Assembly (NCBI GenBank): GCA_038207265.1
Contig: JBBQZZ010000004.1
Location: forward strand, 62,001-126,000
DNA from: JACMLD01 sp038207265
Lineage (GTDB): Bacteria > Bacteroidota > Bacteroidia > Chitinophagales > Chitinophagaceae
Direction: 5' to 3'
DNA: 64,000 nt
Positions 51,276 to 60,020 of this stretch are shown here, in pieces. Positions within the stretch are counted from its first letter, which is position 1; every line of letters starts with the position of its first letter. The position numbers and the translations under genes were made by a program. The notes beneath the pieces were generated by a model that saw nothing but the letters and a program-made list of their open reading frames with translations, ran no database searches and was not told the DNA's origin.

Positions 51276-53111
51276 TTATTTACCTTTTGGTTTGCCTTTC
51301 ATATCCTGCACTCTTTTTTGTGTTTCCTGCATTTGTTCAAGCCGTTCCTGCCATTTCGATTTTGTTTTAGGTTTCTTTTTATTTTCTTCGAGTTTAGCGA
51401 GTATTTTGGCGTGATCGATAATATAATTTTGAATAACCCATTGCAAAATCAGCGTAATTACATTTGAAACCGTATAGTACCATGTTAACGCTGCTGGCAG
51501 GCTATTGAATACAAACAAGAGTATAAAAGGAAAAATATATGGCATGTATTTCAAAGCAGGATTATTTTGATCCGGTGTCATGTTCATATTGTAAACCGAT
51601 ATCAAGAAACTGGTTGCCACAGCAGTAATGGTAAATAAACTGATGTGATCACCAAATCCGGGAATCGAAAATGGCAGTTTTGCAATCACATCAAACGTTG
51701 ACAAATCTTTGGCCCAGAGAAAACTTTCTCCTCTCAATGCAATACTTGAATTGAACAAACTATACAAAGCAAAAAATATAGGAATCTGGAGTAAAGCAGG
51801 AATACAACCGCCCAGCGGGTTTACGCCTACTTCCCTGAATAACTTCATTTGTTCAACTCCATATTGTTGTTGATCAGGGAATTTTTTCTTCAGCACATCC
51901 AATTCTGGACGAAGTGCTTTCATCTTAGCACCACTGAGATAGCTTGTATAAACCAAGGGAGAAGTTACTAATCGAATGAATATTGTCAGCAATGCTATCA
52001 CCAAACCATAACTACTTAAAAAACTTTTGAAGAAATTGAATACCGGCATAATAATATACTGGTTAATCGGACGTACAAAAGAATAAATACCCTGTCCCAG
52101 GTTTATTATTTTGTCCATTTTTTCAACTCCATTATTCTTTAGAATTTTATAATCATTCGGTCCATAATACAATTGTATTGGAACGGCAGCCATTCCTCCC
52201 GCCGGCAATTTTGTATTGAAATTGGAAACAGCTTCTGTGATTAGTCCGGTAGTATCTTCCGTATTATGTGTCCACTGTATCTGACCGCCTTCAAATTTGT
52301 TTTTTGCAATAAGTGTCGTGTTAAAAAATTGTTGCTTTACGCTTACCCACCTTACAGGTTTGTCAAATTTTTTTTCTGTTTTTGATATAATATTGTTGTA
52401 GTCGTATCCATCATCCTGCAAGTAAACTATTTGTGATTGCTGTCTTTCGTATTTGGTATACTTTTCATGTTGTACTGCCCTCGTCTGCCATTGCAGGTTG
52501 AATGCGTTTTGCGTAAGTAATTTATCAGCACCTGTCATTTGAACATTCCAGTCGAGCAGGTAGTTTTCGGGTCTCAATATAAACTGATGTGTTATCATTA
52601 GTCCATCGCCAATGACTGCATGGTAAATTATCTCCTGGCTGCCATCTGGCTTCTTTTCAATGCTGCCAGCATCAAAAAATAAATCAGCAGACTGTGCAGA
52701 CTGATTGGAAGATATATTGACAGCATAAGAAAGCTTATCGGATATGCTATTTTCAAGTTCTACTGGTTCACCGGATGCAGCCTTGTATTTTTTTAATTGT
52801 ACGGATTTGGGTTGAGCTCCTTTGTTTGTAAATACAATTTTAAAAACCTCATTTTCAACGGTAATTGTCTTTTCATCCCCACTTAAAAGTTTTCCCTTGC
52901 TACTGGTATCTTTTATAACCATTGCCGCTGAAGTATCTTTTTTTATAGCAATGGCTTCTTTTTTAGCAATGATTGCGGCAACTGAATCATCATAGCGCTT
53001 TTTCTGCACCTCTAATTCTCGGCTATTTTTGGTAGAAATAAACAAATAGGCAAATAACAAAATGGCCAGTAAAATAAATCCAATCACTGTGTTTCTATCC
53101 ATGCTTTGCAT
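51276..53111 (-). CDS. yidC: Membrane protein insertase YidC
   Basis: 611 residues. N-terminal helix RNTVIGFILLAILLFAYLF, a large periplasmic beta domain (residues ~60-350), then the conserved insertase core: FFKSFLSSYGLVIALLTIFIRLVTSP with the conserved Arg in the groove, GGCIPALLQIPIFFALYSLF and ALTWYYTVSNVITLILQW. A very basic C-terminal tail (KKPKTKSKWQERLEQMQ to the end KGKPKGK) should bind ribosomes. The second ATG (53102, MDRNTVIGF) is the family-typical start. YidC inserts membrane proteins with and without SecY. Confidence 0.96.
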   Translation of the reverse strand: MQSMDRNTVIGFILLAILLFAYLFISTKNSRELEVQKKRYDDSVAAIIAKKEAIAIKKDTSAAMVIKDTSSKGKLLSGDEKTITVENEVFKIVFTNKGAQPKSVQLKKYKAASGEPVELENSISDKLSYAVNISSNQSAQSADLFFDAGSIEKKPDGSQEIIYHAVIGDGLMITHQFILRPENYLLDWNVQMTGADKLLTQNAFNLQWQTRAVQHEKYTKYERQQSQIVYLQDDGYDYNNIISKTEKKFDKPVRWVSVKQQFFNTTLIAKNKFEGGQIQWTHNTEDTTGLITEAVSNFNTKLPAGGMAAVPIQLYYGPNDYKILKNNGVEKMDKIINLGQGIYSFVRPINQYIIMPVFNFFKSFLSSYGLVIALLTIFIRLVTSPLVYTSYLSGAKMKALRPELDVLKKKFPDQQQYGVEQMKLFREVGVNPLGGCIPALLQIPIFFALYSLFNSSIALRGESFLWAKDLSTFDVIAKLPFSIPGFGDHISLFTITAVATSFLISVYNMNMTPDQNNPALKYMPYIFPFILLFVFNSLPAALTWYYTVSNVITLILQWVIQNYIIDHAKILAKLEENKKKPKTKSKWQERLEQMQETQKRVQDMKGKPKGK

Positions 53112-53136
53112 GATAATTATTTTTTTTAAGAGGCAG

Positions 53137-53144
53137 CAAAGATA
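53137..53144 (-). promoter_or_regulatory. -7 element of the yidC promoter
   Basis: TATCTTTG on the minus strand, 25-35 nt before the possible yidC starts. No TTG at 19-21 nt. Confidence 0.45.
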
Positions 53145-53307
53145 GGAGGTTTGAAGCAGTCTGCCGGTCGGAATTCGGTAAACGCACCTATCAAACCGGC
53201 TGGAACTTAACCAGACACGTGCCCGGTATAAATTGATTCATCGTTTAACAAACACTTCGGGTGGGGTAATTAGTTGAATGGTAGTATTGCTTGTTTTAAA
53301 ATTTTTG

Positions 53308-54957
53308 CTAAATCATTTCATTTTGCAACAAAGGGTTTTTAACAGTCTCTTTTTTTTCCACAAATTCTTTAGCGGCTTTTATAAAATGTACAAATATTGG
53401 ATGGGGACATTCTACCGTACTTTTTAGTTCGGGATGATATTGAACACCAATAAAAAAAGGATGGTTCGTCAACTCAACTATTTCAACCAGATTGCTTTCC
53501 GGATTTTTTCCGCTGGCTATCATTCCTGCAGACTCAAATTGTTCCAGAAAAGCGTTGTTAAACTCCCAACGATGGCGATGACGTTCGCTGATAAGCGTGG
53601 TTCCATAAATTCGGTTGGCTAAAGTGCCTTCTGCAATGAGGCAAGGATAAGCACCCAAACGCATAGTGCCACCTTTTGCAGTGACCTTTTTTTGTGCATC
53701 CATCAAATCAATTACAGGTGCAGTAGTTTCAGGATTCATTTCGGTTGAATGTGCATCTTTTATATTCAAAACATTTCTGGCAAATTCAATTACTGCCATT
53801 TGCATACCCAGGCAAATACCAAAAAATGGCAGTTTTTTTTCACGCGCATATTTTACAGCAATTATTTTACCTTCTATACCCCGATGACCAAAACCAGGAG
53901 CCACTAACAAACCATCCAGGTTACCTAGTTTCTCCGACACATTATCATCCGTAATAAATTCACTGTGTACATTCATGACCTGCACTTTGCATTCGTTCAT
54001 AGCGCCGGCATGAACAAACGCTTCCAGGATTGACTTGTATGCATCCTGTAATTCAATGTATTTACCTATCAAACCAATTGTTACTTTACTTTTGGGATAT
54101 TTCAATTTGTCCAAAAATTCCTTCCATCTACTTAATTCTGGTTCATGATAATTTGTAATATTCATTTTACGAAGGCAAATAAGGTCGAGTTTTTCACGCA
54201 TCATCGACAAAGGAACTTCATAAATGGTAGAAGCATCTGCAGCTTCAATAACTGCTTCTGGTTTTACATTGCAGAATAAAGCAATTTTCCGTCTTATTTC
54301 CGGAGACAAAGACTCTTCAGTCCTGCATGCAATGATATCCGGGTGTACACCTTCCTGACTCAACATCCGAACGCTATGTTGTGTTGGTTTCGTTTTTAAT
54401 TCTTTGGCTGCCCTGAGATAGGGAATTAATGTAAGATGGACAACTACGGTATCTTCTTCGGGCAATTCCCATTGTAACTGGCGTACAGCTTCAACAAATG
54501 GAAGACTCTCAATATCTCCTACTGTGCCGCCAATTTCCGTAATAACTACATCAAATTTACCGTCCTGACCAAGCAATAACATTCTTCTTTTAATTTCATC
54601 GGTTATATGTGGTACCACCTGAACTGTACGACCCAGATAAGCGCCCTCGCGTTCTTTATTGATAACAGTCTGATAAATTTTTCCGGTCGTAACATTATTA
54701 GCCTGGGAAGTTGGGATATTTAAGAAGCGCTCATAATGACCAAGATCCAGGTCGGTTTCAGCTCCATCGTCCGTAACAAAACATTCGCCATGTTCATAAG
54801 GATTAAGCGTGCCTGGGTCAACATTTATATAAGGATCAAATTTTTGAATAGTAACACGCAACCCTCTGGCTTGTAAAAGTTTGGCAAGTGAAGCAGCAAT
54901 GATGCCTTTTCCCAGGGATGAGGTAACGCCGCCGGTAACAAAAATAAACTTGGACAT
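53308..54957 (-). CDS. pyrG: CTP synthase
   Basis: 549 residues. It converts UTP to CTP with glutamine. The synthetase half begins FIFVTGGVTSSLGKGIIAASLAKLLQARG and contains the UTP/CTP site (KFDPYINVDPGTLNPYEHGE, ECFVTDDGAETDLDLGHYER). The C-terminal glutaminase has LPFFGICLGMQMA with the Cys nucleophile and the QYHPELKS His-Glu. Preceded by its own promoter and a hairpin at the RNA 5' end. Confidence 0.98.
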   Translation of the reverse strand: MSKFIFVTGGVTSSLGKGIIAASLAKLLQARGLRVTIQKFDPYINVDPGTLNPYEHGECFVTDDGAETDLDLGHYERFLNIPTSQANNVTTGKIYQTVINKEREGAYLGRTVQVVPHITDEIKRRMLLLGQDGKFDVVITEIGGTVGDIESLPFVEAVRQLQWELPEEDTVVVHLTLIPYLRAAKELKTKPTQHSVRMLSQEGVHPDIIACRTEESLSPEIRRKIALFCNVKPEAVIEAADASTIYEVPLSMMREKLDLICLRKMNITNYHEPELSRWKEFLDKLKYPKSKVTIGLIGKYIELQDAYKSILEAFVHAGAMNECKVQVMNVHSEFITDDNVSEKLGNLDGLLVAPGFGHRGIEGKIIAVKYAREKKLPFFGICLGMQMAVIEFARNVLNIKDAHSTEMNPETTAPVIDLMDAQKKVTAKGGTMRLGAYPCLIAEGTLANRIYGTTLISERHRHRWEFNNAFLEQFESAGMIASGKNPESNLVEIVELTNHPFFIGVQYHPELKSTVECPHPIFVHFIKAAKEFVEKKETVKNPLLQNEMI

Positions 54958-55100
54958 AATTAGGTTATTTATATTTCAATAAATTTAATCCGAGAGAAAT
55001 ATTAAACCGACACAATACAATTTTCTGCCGCAGAAAATCTTCGGCTTAAAAAATTATATTCCGTTACAGTTTACTTAATGAAATTTTGCCTTATTCAATA

Positions 55101-55139
55101 TGACCAAAGAAGAACCCGGGAAAAAGTTCTGAGAGGTCA
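55101..55139 (-). promoter_or_regulatory. Two-tier hairpin at the 5' end of the pyrG transcript
   Basis: Nested stems TGACC/GGTCA (55101-55105 with 55135-55139) and AGAAC/GTTCT (55111-55115 with 55126-55130) fold at the very start of the predicted pyrG mRNA. Possibly an RNA stabiliser or a regulatory leader; unproven. Confidence 0.4.
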
Positions 55140-55141
55140 TG

Positions 55142-55173
55142 CAAAGATAAGCCGATTAATTTATCAATATCAA
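55142..55173 (-). promoter_or_regulatory. Promoter of pyrG
   Basis: On the minus strand TTG (55171-55173), 21 nt, TATCTTTG (55142-55149). The predicted start near 55136 leaves a leader of about 180 nt. Confidence 0.6.
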
Positions 55174-55240
55174 AAGGTTGTAAAAGCTGTGGAAAACTTG
55201 AGCAAGGTTATTAGAATTCGTCAAACATCTGTTAGTTAAA

Positions 55241-55280
55241 AGCAAAATAGGCATCAGGTTCGATCCGAATGCCTATTGCT
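55241..55280 (-). terminator. Terminator of the 56-residue miniprotein gene
   Basis: 9-bp perfect stem AATAGGCAT (55246-55254) with 55269-55277, extended outwards by AAAGC/GCTTT pairs, loop of 14 nt with further pairing, then TTTTGCTTTT on the minus strand. Its T-loop-like GGTTCGATCC sequence is not part of a tRNA. Confidence 0.85.
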
Positions 55281-55299
55281 TTCCTCTTAGTGTGTGTAA

Positions 55300-55470
55300 T
55301 TATTTTATACTTAAAAGCGGATAATGTTTTACAAGCGGTGTGGACTGATTAGTTTTAGAAATGGTATTATTGAGCTCAGTGTTGTTCTGTTGATTCATCT
55401 TAAACGCATGTAAAATTACAATTGCTGCAATTTCGCAACCAAGAATGACCAAATTTATATTTCTCTTCAT
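55300..55470 (-). CDS. 56-residue putative membrane miniprotein
   Basis: Read by eye from the minus strand: ATG at 55470, TAA at 55300-55302. The protein starts MKRNINLVILGCEIAAIVIL, i.e. two positive charges and then a hydrophobic helix of about 15-18 residues. A polar Asn/Thr-rich part follows and it ends PLLSIK. The gene is placed exactly between two terminators (55241-55280 behind it, 55528-55570 before it), which argues for an independent transcript. No homologue recognised. Confidence 0.55.
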   Translation of the reverse strand: MKRNINLVILGCEIAAIVILHAFKMNQQNNTELNNTISKTNQSTPLVKHYPLLSIK

Positions 55471-55527
55471 AAATTGATAAGCTTAATTAATTCTTAGGGT
55501 TTGGATGTTATATGGCATTTGGAAACG

Positions 55528-55570
55528 CAAAATAAACGCTTTTATTTTATCATTCAAAGAATAAAGGCGT
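55528..55570 (-). terminator. Terminator of the GH13 gene
   Basis: 11-bp stem (55536-55546 with 55560-55570, one G-U pair), 13-nt loop, then TTTATTTTG on the minus strand, 19 nt after the GH13 stop codon. Confidence 0.78.
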
Positions 55571-55588
55571 CGGATTAAAATTTAATAA

Positions 55589-57382
55589 CTATTTAATAGC
55601 CTTGAAAATCACTGCTTCATACGGTTTAAGGCCTATCTGCGTTGTATTTCGCCATTCCGTATTACCATAATTGTCAATTACTACTTTCAACTGTTTTTGC
55701 TGCATTTCAACCGGGGTTATATAGTATTGCCCAACACTGCTGAAGTTTAGCACTATTAAAAACTGCTCGCTATCCAATGTACGTGAATATGCATAAATGG
55801 TTGGGTTCTCTTTATCAAATAACTCGTATTTGCCATAAATCAAAGCAGGATTCTCCTTTCGCAATTTCACCAACTTTCTGAAAAAATTGAGAATCGACCA
55901 TGGATCTTTTTCCTGTTGTAACACATTTATTTTTTTATAGTCGGGGTTGACTTCCATCCAGGGTTTTCCTGTTGAAAACCCGGCATTCAGCGAATCGTTC
56001 CACTGGAAAGGTGTACGACCATTATCCCCGGCAGCAATTTTTTGAGCATTGATAAAATTAGTTACATCACCACCTTCCTTCTTAATTCTCTTGTACATGT
56101 TTAATGTTTCAACGTCGCGGTACTCCTCTATTTTTCCAAATCGTATATTATCCATTCCAATTTCATCTCCATTGTAACAAAAAGCTGTACTTCGCATTGT
56201 AAAAAGAAAAGTTGTTAATAATTTGGAGGATTGTTCACGAAACAATGGAACATCATTCCCCCAGCGTGTCAACATTCGTGGTTGATCATGGTTACCGAGG
56301 TAAACTGCACCCCAACCCTTATCCTGCATAATACTATCCCATTCGGTGTATATTTCTTTAAATTTTACCAGGCTGTATCCTGCGGGATCTATTTGTTTAT
56401 ATTGTCCTGGCACCATCCCAATATTTGTTCCTTCGGAATGATAAAATATATTTAATTCTTCCCTTTCTGGGATAACAAAATTCATCGCCTCAGAGTAGTG
56501 GATACCAATGCCAGCACCCACACTCATTACATTATACTCGCTTAAAACTTTCTTGTTTATCTCCCGGAGGTACTCATGCAAATGTGGACCTGCTCCATAA
56601 TACCTGGTGAAATCTCCCTTATATTTTTCAGGTAACGGTGGGAAAGATGTATCCTTTGAAATAAAGGAAACATTATCTAACCTGAAACCGTCTATACCTT
56701 TATCCAGCCAAAACTTCATCGATGAAAAAATCTCTTCTCGCAATAAAGGCTCTTCCCAATTAAGTTCCGGTTGCTTTGGCGAAAAGTAATGCAGGTAATA
56801 TGAATTAGTAGCTGAATCAAATTGCCAGGCATTGCTATCTAAGCTAAAATAACTTAGCCTCGACGCAGGTTTACCTTTTTCTGCTGGCCACCAATGATAA
56901 AAGTTTCGATATGGATTATTCTTCGATTTTCGCGATTCCTGAAACCATTTATGTTCAATACTGCTTGCATTAACAGGAAGATCTAAAATCAGTTTCAAAC
57001 CCCGATTATGTACTTCCGTGAGCAACTGGTCAAATGTTTTCATTGTACCATACTCCCGCATTATACTCCTGTAATCACTCACATCGAAACCATTGTCATC
57101 GTTGGGGGAGCTGAAGATAGGATTGAGCCAGATAACATCTGTTCCAAGACTTTTAATATAATCCAGTTTTGAAATAATTCCTTTCAAATCTCCAATACCA
57201 TCTCCGTCACTGTCTTTGAAACTACGGGGATAAATTTGATAGACGACTGCTTCTTTCCACCATTTATGGTCAATAGCAACCTTTTTATTAAATGATTTTT
57301 CAACATTTTCTTTTGGCATCAGTTTACAAGAGGTCAATAAGAAAAGGATCAAAACATTCACATAGCTACACGGTCTGAACAT
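55589..57382 (-). CDS. GH13 alpha-glucosidase-like lipoprotein lacking key catalytic residues
   Basis: 597 residues. A lipobox (LFLLTSCK, Cys19) makes it a lipoprotein. The rest is a complete GH13 protein of the oligo-1,6-glucosidase/alpha-glucosidase type (WWKEAVVYQIYPRSFKDSDGDG, SLGTDVIWLNPIFSSPNDDNG, NHDQPRMLTRWGND). The nucleophile Asp236 (DGFRLD) and the third Asp366 (NHDQP) are present. The general acid is not: the usual VGE-motif reads MSVGAGIG, with Ala290 in place of Glu. In conserved region I the invariant His is Ala139 (DLPVNASS for DLVVNHTS) and the usual Tyr of NGYD is Phe. A binding rather than hydrolytic role is likely. Its own terminator follows. Confidence 0.92.
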   Translation of the reverse strand: MFRPCSYVNVLILFLLTSCKLMPKENVEKSFNKKVAIDHKWWKEAVVYQIYPRSFKDSDGDGIGDLKGIISKLDYIKSLGTDVIWLNPIFSSPNDDNGFDVSDYRSIMREYGTMKTFDQLLTEVHNRGLKLILDLPVNASSIEHKWFQESRKSKNNPYRNFYHWWPAEKGKPASRLSYFSLDSNAWQFDSATNSYYLHYFSPKQPELNWEEPLLREEIFSSMKFWLDKGIDGFRLDNVSFISKDTSFPPLPEKYKGDFTRYYGAGPHLHEYLREINKKVLSEYNVMSVGAGIGIHYSEAMNFVIPEREELNIFYHSEGTNIGMVPGQYKQIDPAGYSLVKFKEIYTEWDSIMQDKGWGAVYLGNHDQPRMLTRWGNDVPLFREQSSKLLTTFLFTMRSTAFCYNGDEIGMDNIRFGKIEEYRDVETLNMYKRIKKEGGDVTNFINAQKIAAGDNGRTPFQWNDSLNAGFSTGKPWMEVNPDYKKINVLQQEKDPWSILNFFRKLVKLRKENPALIYGKYELFDKENPTIYAYSRTLDSEQFLIVLNFSSVGQYYITPVEMQQKQLKVVIDNYGNTEWRNTTQIGLKPYEAVIFKAIK

Positions 57383-57575
57383 ATTTTAATTTAAGCGTTT
57401 CAATTAACTTTCGAATCTCTGCAGAAATACTTTCCCATCTTTGCAAATCTAAATACATTTTCATACGTTTATGTACAAACGCCATAGGGGGGTGTTCAAT
57501 GATAAGTTCAACTCGTTTCAGTACCGGTTTTTTTCTCTTCTCCCCGACAAAATGCATATTAAAATTATTTGACAT
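57366..57575 (-). CDS. Possible small basic protein overlapping the GH13 start
   Basis: From an internal ATG at 57575 a 69-residue basic peptide would be made (MSNNFNMHFVGEKRKKPVLK, later RMKMYLDLQRWESISAEIRK), ending 17 nt inside the GH13 gene. The frame extends further upstream to 57716 as a longer ORF. Composition is plausible for a real small protein, but no family is recognised and an overlapping plus-strand frame exists, so this is weak. Confidence 0.25.
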   Translation of the reverse strand: MSNNFNMHFVGEKRKKPVLKRVELIIEHPPMAFVHKRMKMYLDLQRWESISAEIRKLIETLKLKYVQTV

Positions 57576-57716
57576 TAAAAATATTACTGTACCTGCTGCG
57601 TGGCAACAATCTTTTGAAATGGGATATCGTAAACCTGGAACATAATTGCGCCGGAGAATGCAAAAAAATAGCATTTGATTTGTCAGTTTGCAAAGAAGCA
57701 ACTCACTATGCTGCAT

Positions 57717-58082
57717 TCAGTTTTGATGCCCTGGTTACTATTATTGAATCTGCCAGCATTTTTAAACGAGTGCCTTGATTAAAATTTTCTTGTATTGCAA
57801 AAGGTAACATTCATTCAGCCGCCGTCTAATGCTGCAATAGAAGTTTATTCTCCAAACGGAAAATGGATACTTATTATATGAAACAGTTTGAAATTTCTAA
57901 TTTTTATCTGAAGACAACTTTAAAAGGATATTTACAGAAAATGTGAATAGTGCCCGATTCGCTTACAATGATCCGGATAAATTCTACTTTAATAATTAGG
58001 GTGACAGCAATAATATCAATTAAAATCCTCAAATTTCATTAAAAAACCTACTTCTACCGATAAAACTTAGCATGCAAACCTA
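57717..58082. other. Intergenic region, no intact gene
   Basis: About 370 nt of AT-rich sequence. A short plus-strand stretch (about 57783-57880) reads AAIEVYSPNGKWILII, resembling the end of a secreted beta-rich protein, but it has no start and a stop directly upstream. It may be a gene remnant. Confidence 0.35.
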
Positions 58083-58880
58083 CTATTCTTTCGCAATCTT
58101 GTTATAGCTGGTCATTATTCCTTTAATTAAAGATGAACTGAATCCCTGGTGTTCCATTTCATTCAAACCAGCGATGGTACAACCCTTGGGGGTAGTTACT
58201 TTATCAATTTCCTGTTCTGGATGAGTGCCTTTCTTTAATAAAAGCTCCGCGGCGCCTTTAACTGTTTGCGCAGCAATCAGGTTAGCTGTTAATGCATCAA
58301 ATCCAATTTCAATTCCTCCCTGTATATTTGCCCTGATATAACGCATTGCATAGGCAGTTCCACATGCCCCCAGCACCGTTGCCGCATCCATCAATTTTTC
58401 ATCAATGGTTGTTACTTTGCCAAGCTGGCTGAACAATTCCTGAACATATTCTAAATCCTCTTTGTTCACATCTTTAAAACTGATGCAAGTCATACTTTCC
58501 TGGATAGCAATCGCGGTATTCGGCATCGCTCTTACCACCGGAATTTTTTTTGCAACTAGTTTTACTATGTGTTCAATCGATACACCTGTAATAACGGAGA
58601 CAAGTATGTGCTTTTTTGGATTGATTTCCGCTTTTAACTTATTCAAAACCTCGTCTGCCTGGAATGGCTTTACAGCAAATATGATCAATTCTGCAAAACC
58701 CACGGCTTCGTTATTATCGTCACTCACCAGTACGCCCTTTCTTTCCAGGTAATGCAATGTAGAAATATTTCTTTTTGTAATAATGATATGCTTTGGCTGT
58801 ACGAAACCACTCTGTATTAATCCCTCAGCAATGGCCGTTCCCAGGTTCCCACCTCCAATAATTGCTATTTTTTTACTCAT
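58083..58880 (-). CDS. proC: Pyrroline-5-carboxylate reductase
   Basis: 265 residues. Last step of proline synthesis with NAD(P)H. The Rossmann loop is KIAIIGGGNLGTAIAEGLIQSGF, then VFAVKPFQADEVL-like sequence and VVRAMPNTAIAIQESMT. The C-terminal helical domain has AATVLGACGTAYAMRYIRA, AQTVKGAAELLLKKGTHPEQEIDKVTTPKGCTIAGL and the Met/Glu-rich end. All conserved family blocks are present. Confidence 0.96.
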   Translation of the reverse strand: MSKKIAIIGGGNLGTAIAEGLIQSGFVQPKHIIITKRNISTLHYLERKGVLVSDDNNEAVGFAELIIFAVKPFQADEVLNKLKAEINPKKHILVSVITGVSIEHIVKLVAKKIPVVRAMPNTAIAIQESMTCISFKDVNKEDLEYVQELFSQLGKVTTIDEKLMDAATVLGACGTAYAMRYIRANIQGGIEIGFDALTANLIAAQTVKGAAELLLKKGTHPEQEIDKVTTPKGCTIAGLNEMEHQGFSSSLIKGIMTSYNKIAKE

Positions 58881-58947
58881 ACCGTTAAATTATGTCTATA
58901 TAATCATAAAACTATATCATTTGCATTTTTCATTGCGTTGCTCAGCG

Positions 58948-59928
58948 TTAATAGTATGCATCCTTTGATAGAAAGTTTCTAACATAATCATTTACTCCAT
59001 TTTCAAGGGAAAAAAATTCATTTGTATAACCTGCATTTCTCAACTTTGTCATATTTGCTTCTGTAAAATATTGGTATTTTTCTTTTATGTCCTGCGGCAT
59101 CTCTATGTACCTGATATTTGCAGGCTTATCAATTCCCGCAAAAGTAGATTTTACAAGATCTTCAAAAGTCCTGGCTTTGCCTGTTCCCAAATTGTAAATG
59201 GCAGATGCTGGTTGATTTTCCATCAGCCAGTAACAAACATTTAATACGTCTTTCACATATACAAAATCGCGCAGTTGTTGACCATCTTTAAAGTCTGGTC
59301 GGTGAGATTTGAACAAGTTTACGCTTCCATCCTTTTTTATCTGTTTGAATGCATGCCATATTACACTTGCCATTCGTCCTTTGTGGTATTCGTTGGGACC
59401 ATATACATTGAAAAATTTTAATCCTGCCCAGAATGGTGGGTGATCTTCCTGATGCAAAACCCATTTATCAAATTCATTTTTTGAAACACCATATGCATTC
59501 AACGGCTTTAATTTAAAAAACATGTCATGATTATCATTGTATCCAAATTCTCCTGCACCATAGGTAGCAGCAGAAGATGCATAAACAAATGGTATATTGT
59601 GAACGGTGCAATAGTTCCAAATTTTTTCAGAGTATTCCACATTCAGGTGCTGATGAATGGCGTAGTTAAATTCAGTAGTATCCGTCCTTGCCCCGATATG
59701 AAAGACAAATTCTATTGAAGGCTTATTAATTTGTAACCATTCAAAAAAAGATTCCCGTTCCACTTTAGCGATGAATTTCCTGGAGGCAAGGTTTTGCGCT
59801 TTATCCGAACGATCAAATTCATCTACCAATACTAAGTTTGTAAATCCTTTTTCATTCAGGAAACTCACCAGACAACTGCCTATGAAACCCGCGGCACCTG
59901 TGACTACTATCATTGCATTTGTTTGCAT
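58948..59928 (-). CDS. hldD: ADP-L-glycero-D-manno-heptose 6-epimerase
   Basis: 326 residues, SDR family. IVVTGAAGFIGSCLVSFLNEKG binds NADP. ASSAATYG and the Y-x-x-x-K motif YGVSKNEFDKW form the catalytic site. FFNVYGPNEYHKGRMASVIWH and QLRDFVYVKDV are specific for the heptose epimerase. It forms ADP-L-glycero-heptose for the LPS core, fitting a diderm organism. It is separated from proC by 67 nt. Confidence 0.95.
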   Translation of the reverse strand: MQTNAMIVVTGAAGFIGSCLVSFLNEKGFTNLVLVDEFDRSDKAQNLASRKFIAKVERESFFEWLQINKPSIEFVFHIGARTDTTEFNYAIHQHLNVEYSEKIWNYCTVHNIPFVYASSAATYGAGEFGYNDNHDMFFKLKPLNAYGVSKNEFDKWVLHQEDHPPFWAGLKFFNVYGPNEYHKGRMASVIWHAFKQIKKDGSVNLFKSHRPDFKDGQQLRDFVYVKDVLNVCYWLMENQPASAIYNLGTGKARTFEDLVKSTFAGIDKPANIRYIEMPQDIKEKYQYFTEANMTKLRNAGYTNEFFSLENGVNDYVRNFLSKDAYY

Positions 59929-60020
59929 CTTACTTGATTCAATTTTGCAGCTGGATTAAGTTTAATCTATTATCCAGTTATGCTTTTATATTTCACAAAT
60001 ATTTTCCGTTGTAATCAATT

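Larger units (their letters stand above)
54958..55240. other. pyrG upstream region
   Basis: This ~280-nt region holds the pyrG promoter and leader and, beyond them, the end of the miniprotein transcript. No other reading frame seen. The leader hairpin is listed separately. Confidence 0.5.

Noticed and set aside
55250..55280. tRNA-like T-loop GGTTCGATCC
   Set aside because: It is the loop of an intrinsic terminator; no anticodon, D or acceptor stem is present.
57569..57778. Plus-strand ORF of 69 residues
   Set aside because: No motif, no promoter, and it overlaps a competing minus-strand frame. Neither is well supported, so only the minus one is listed with low confidence.
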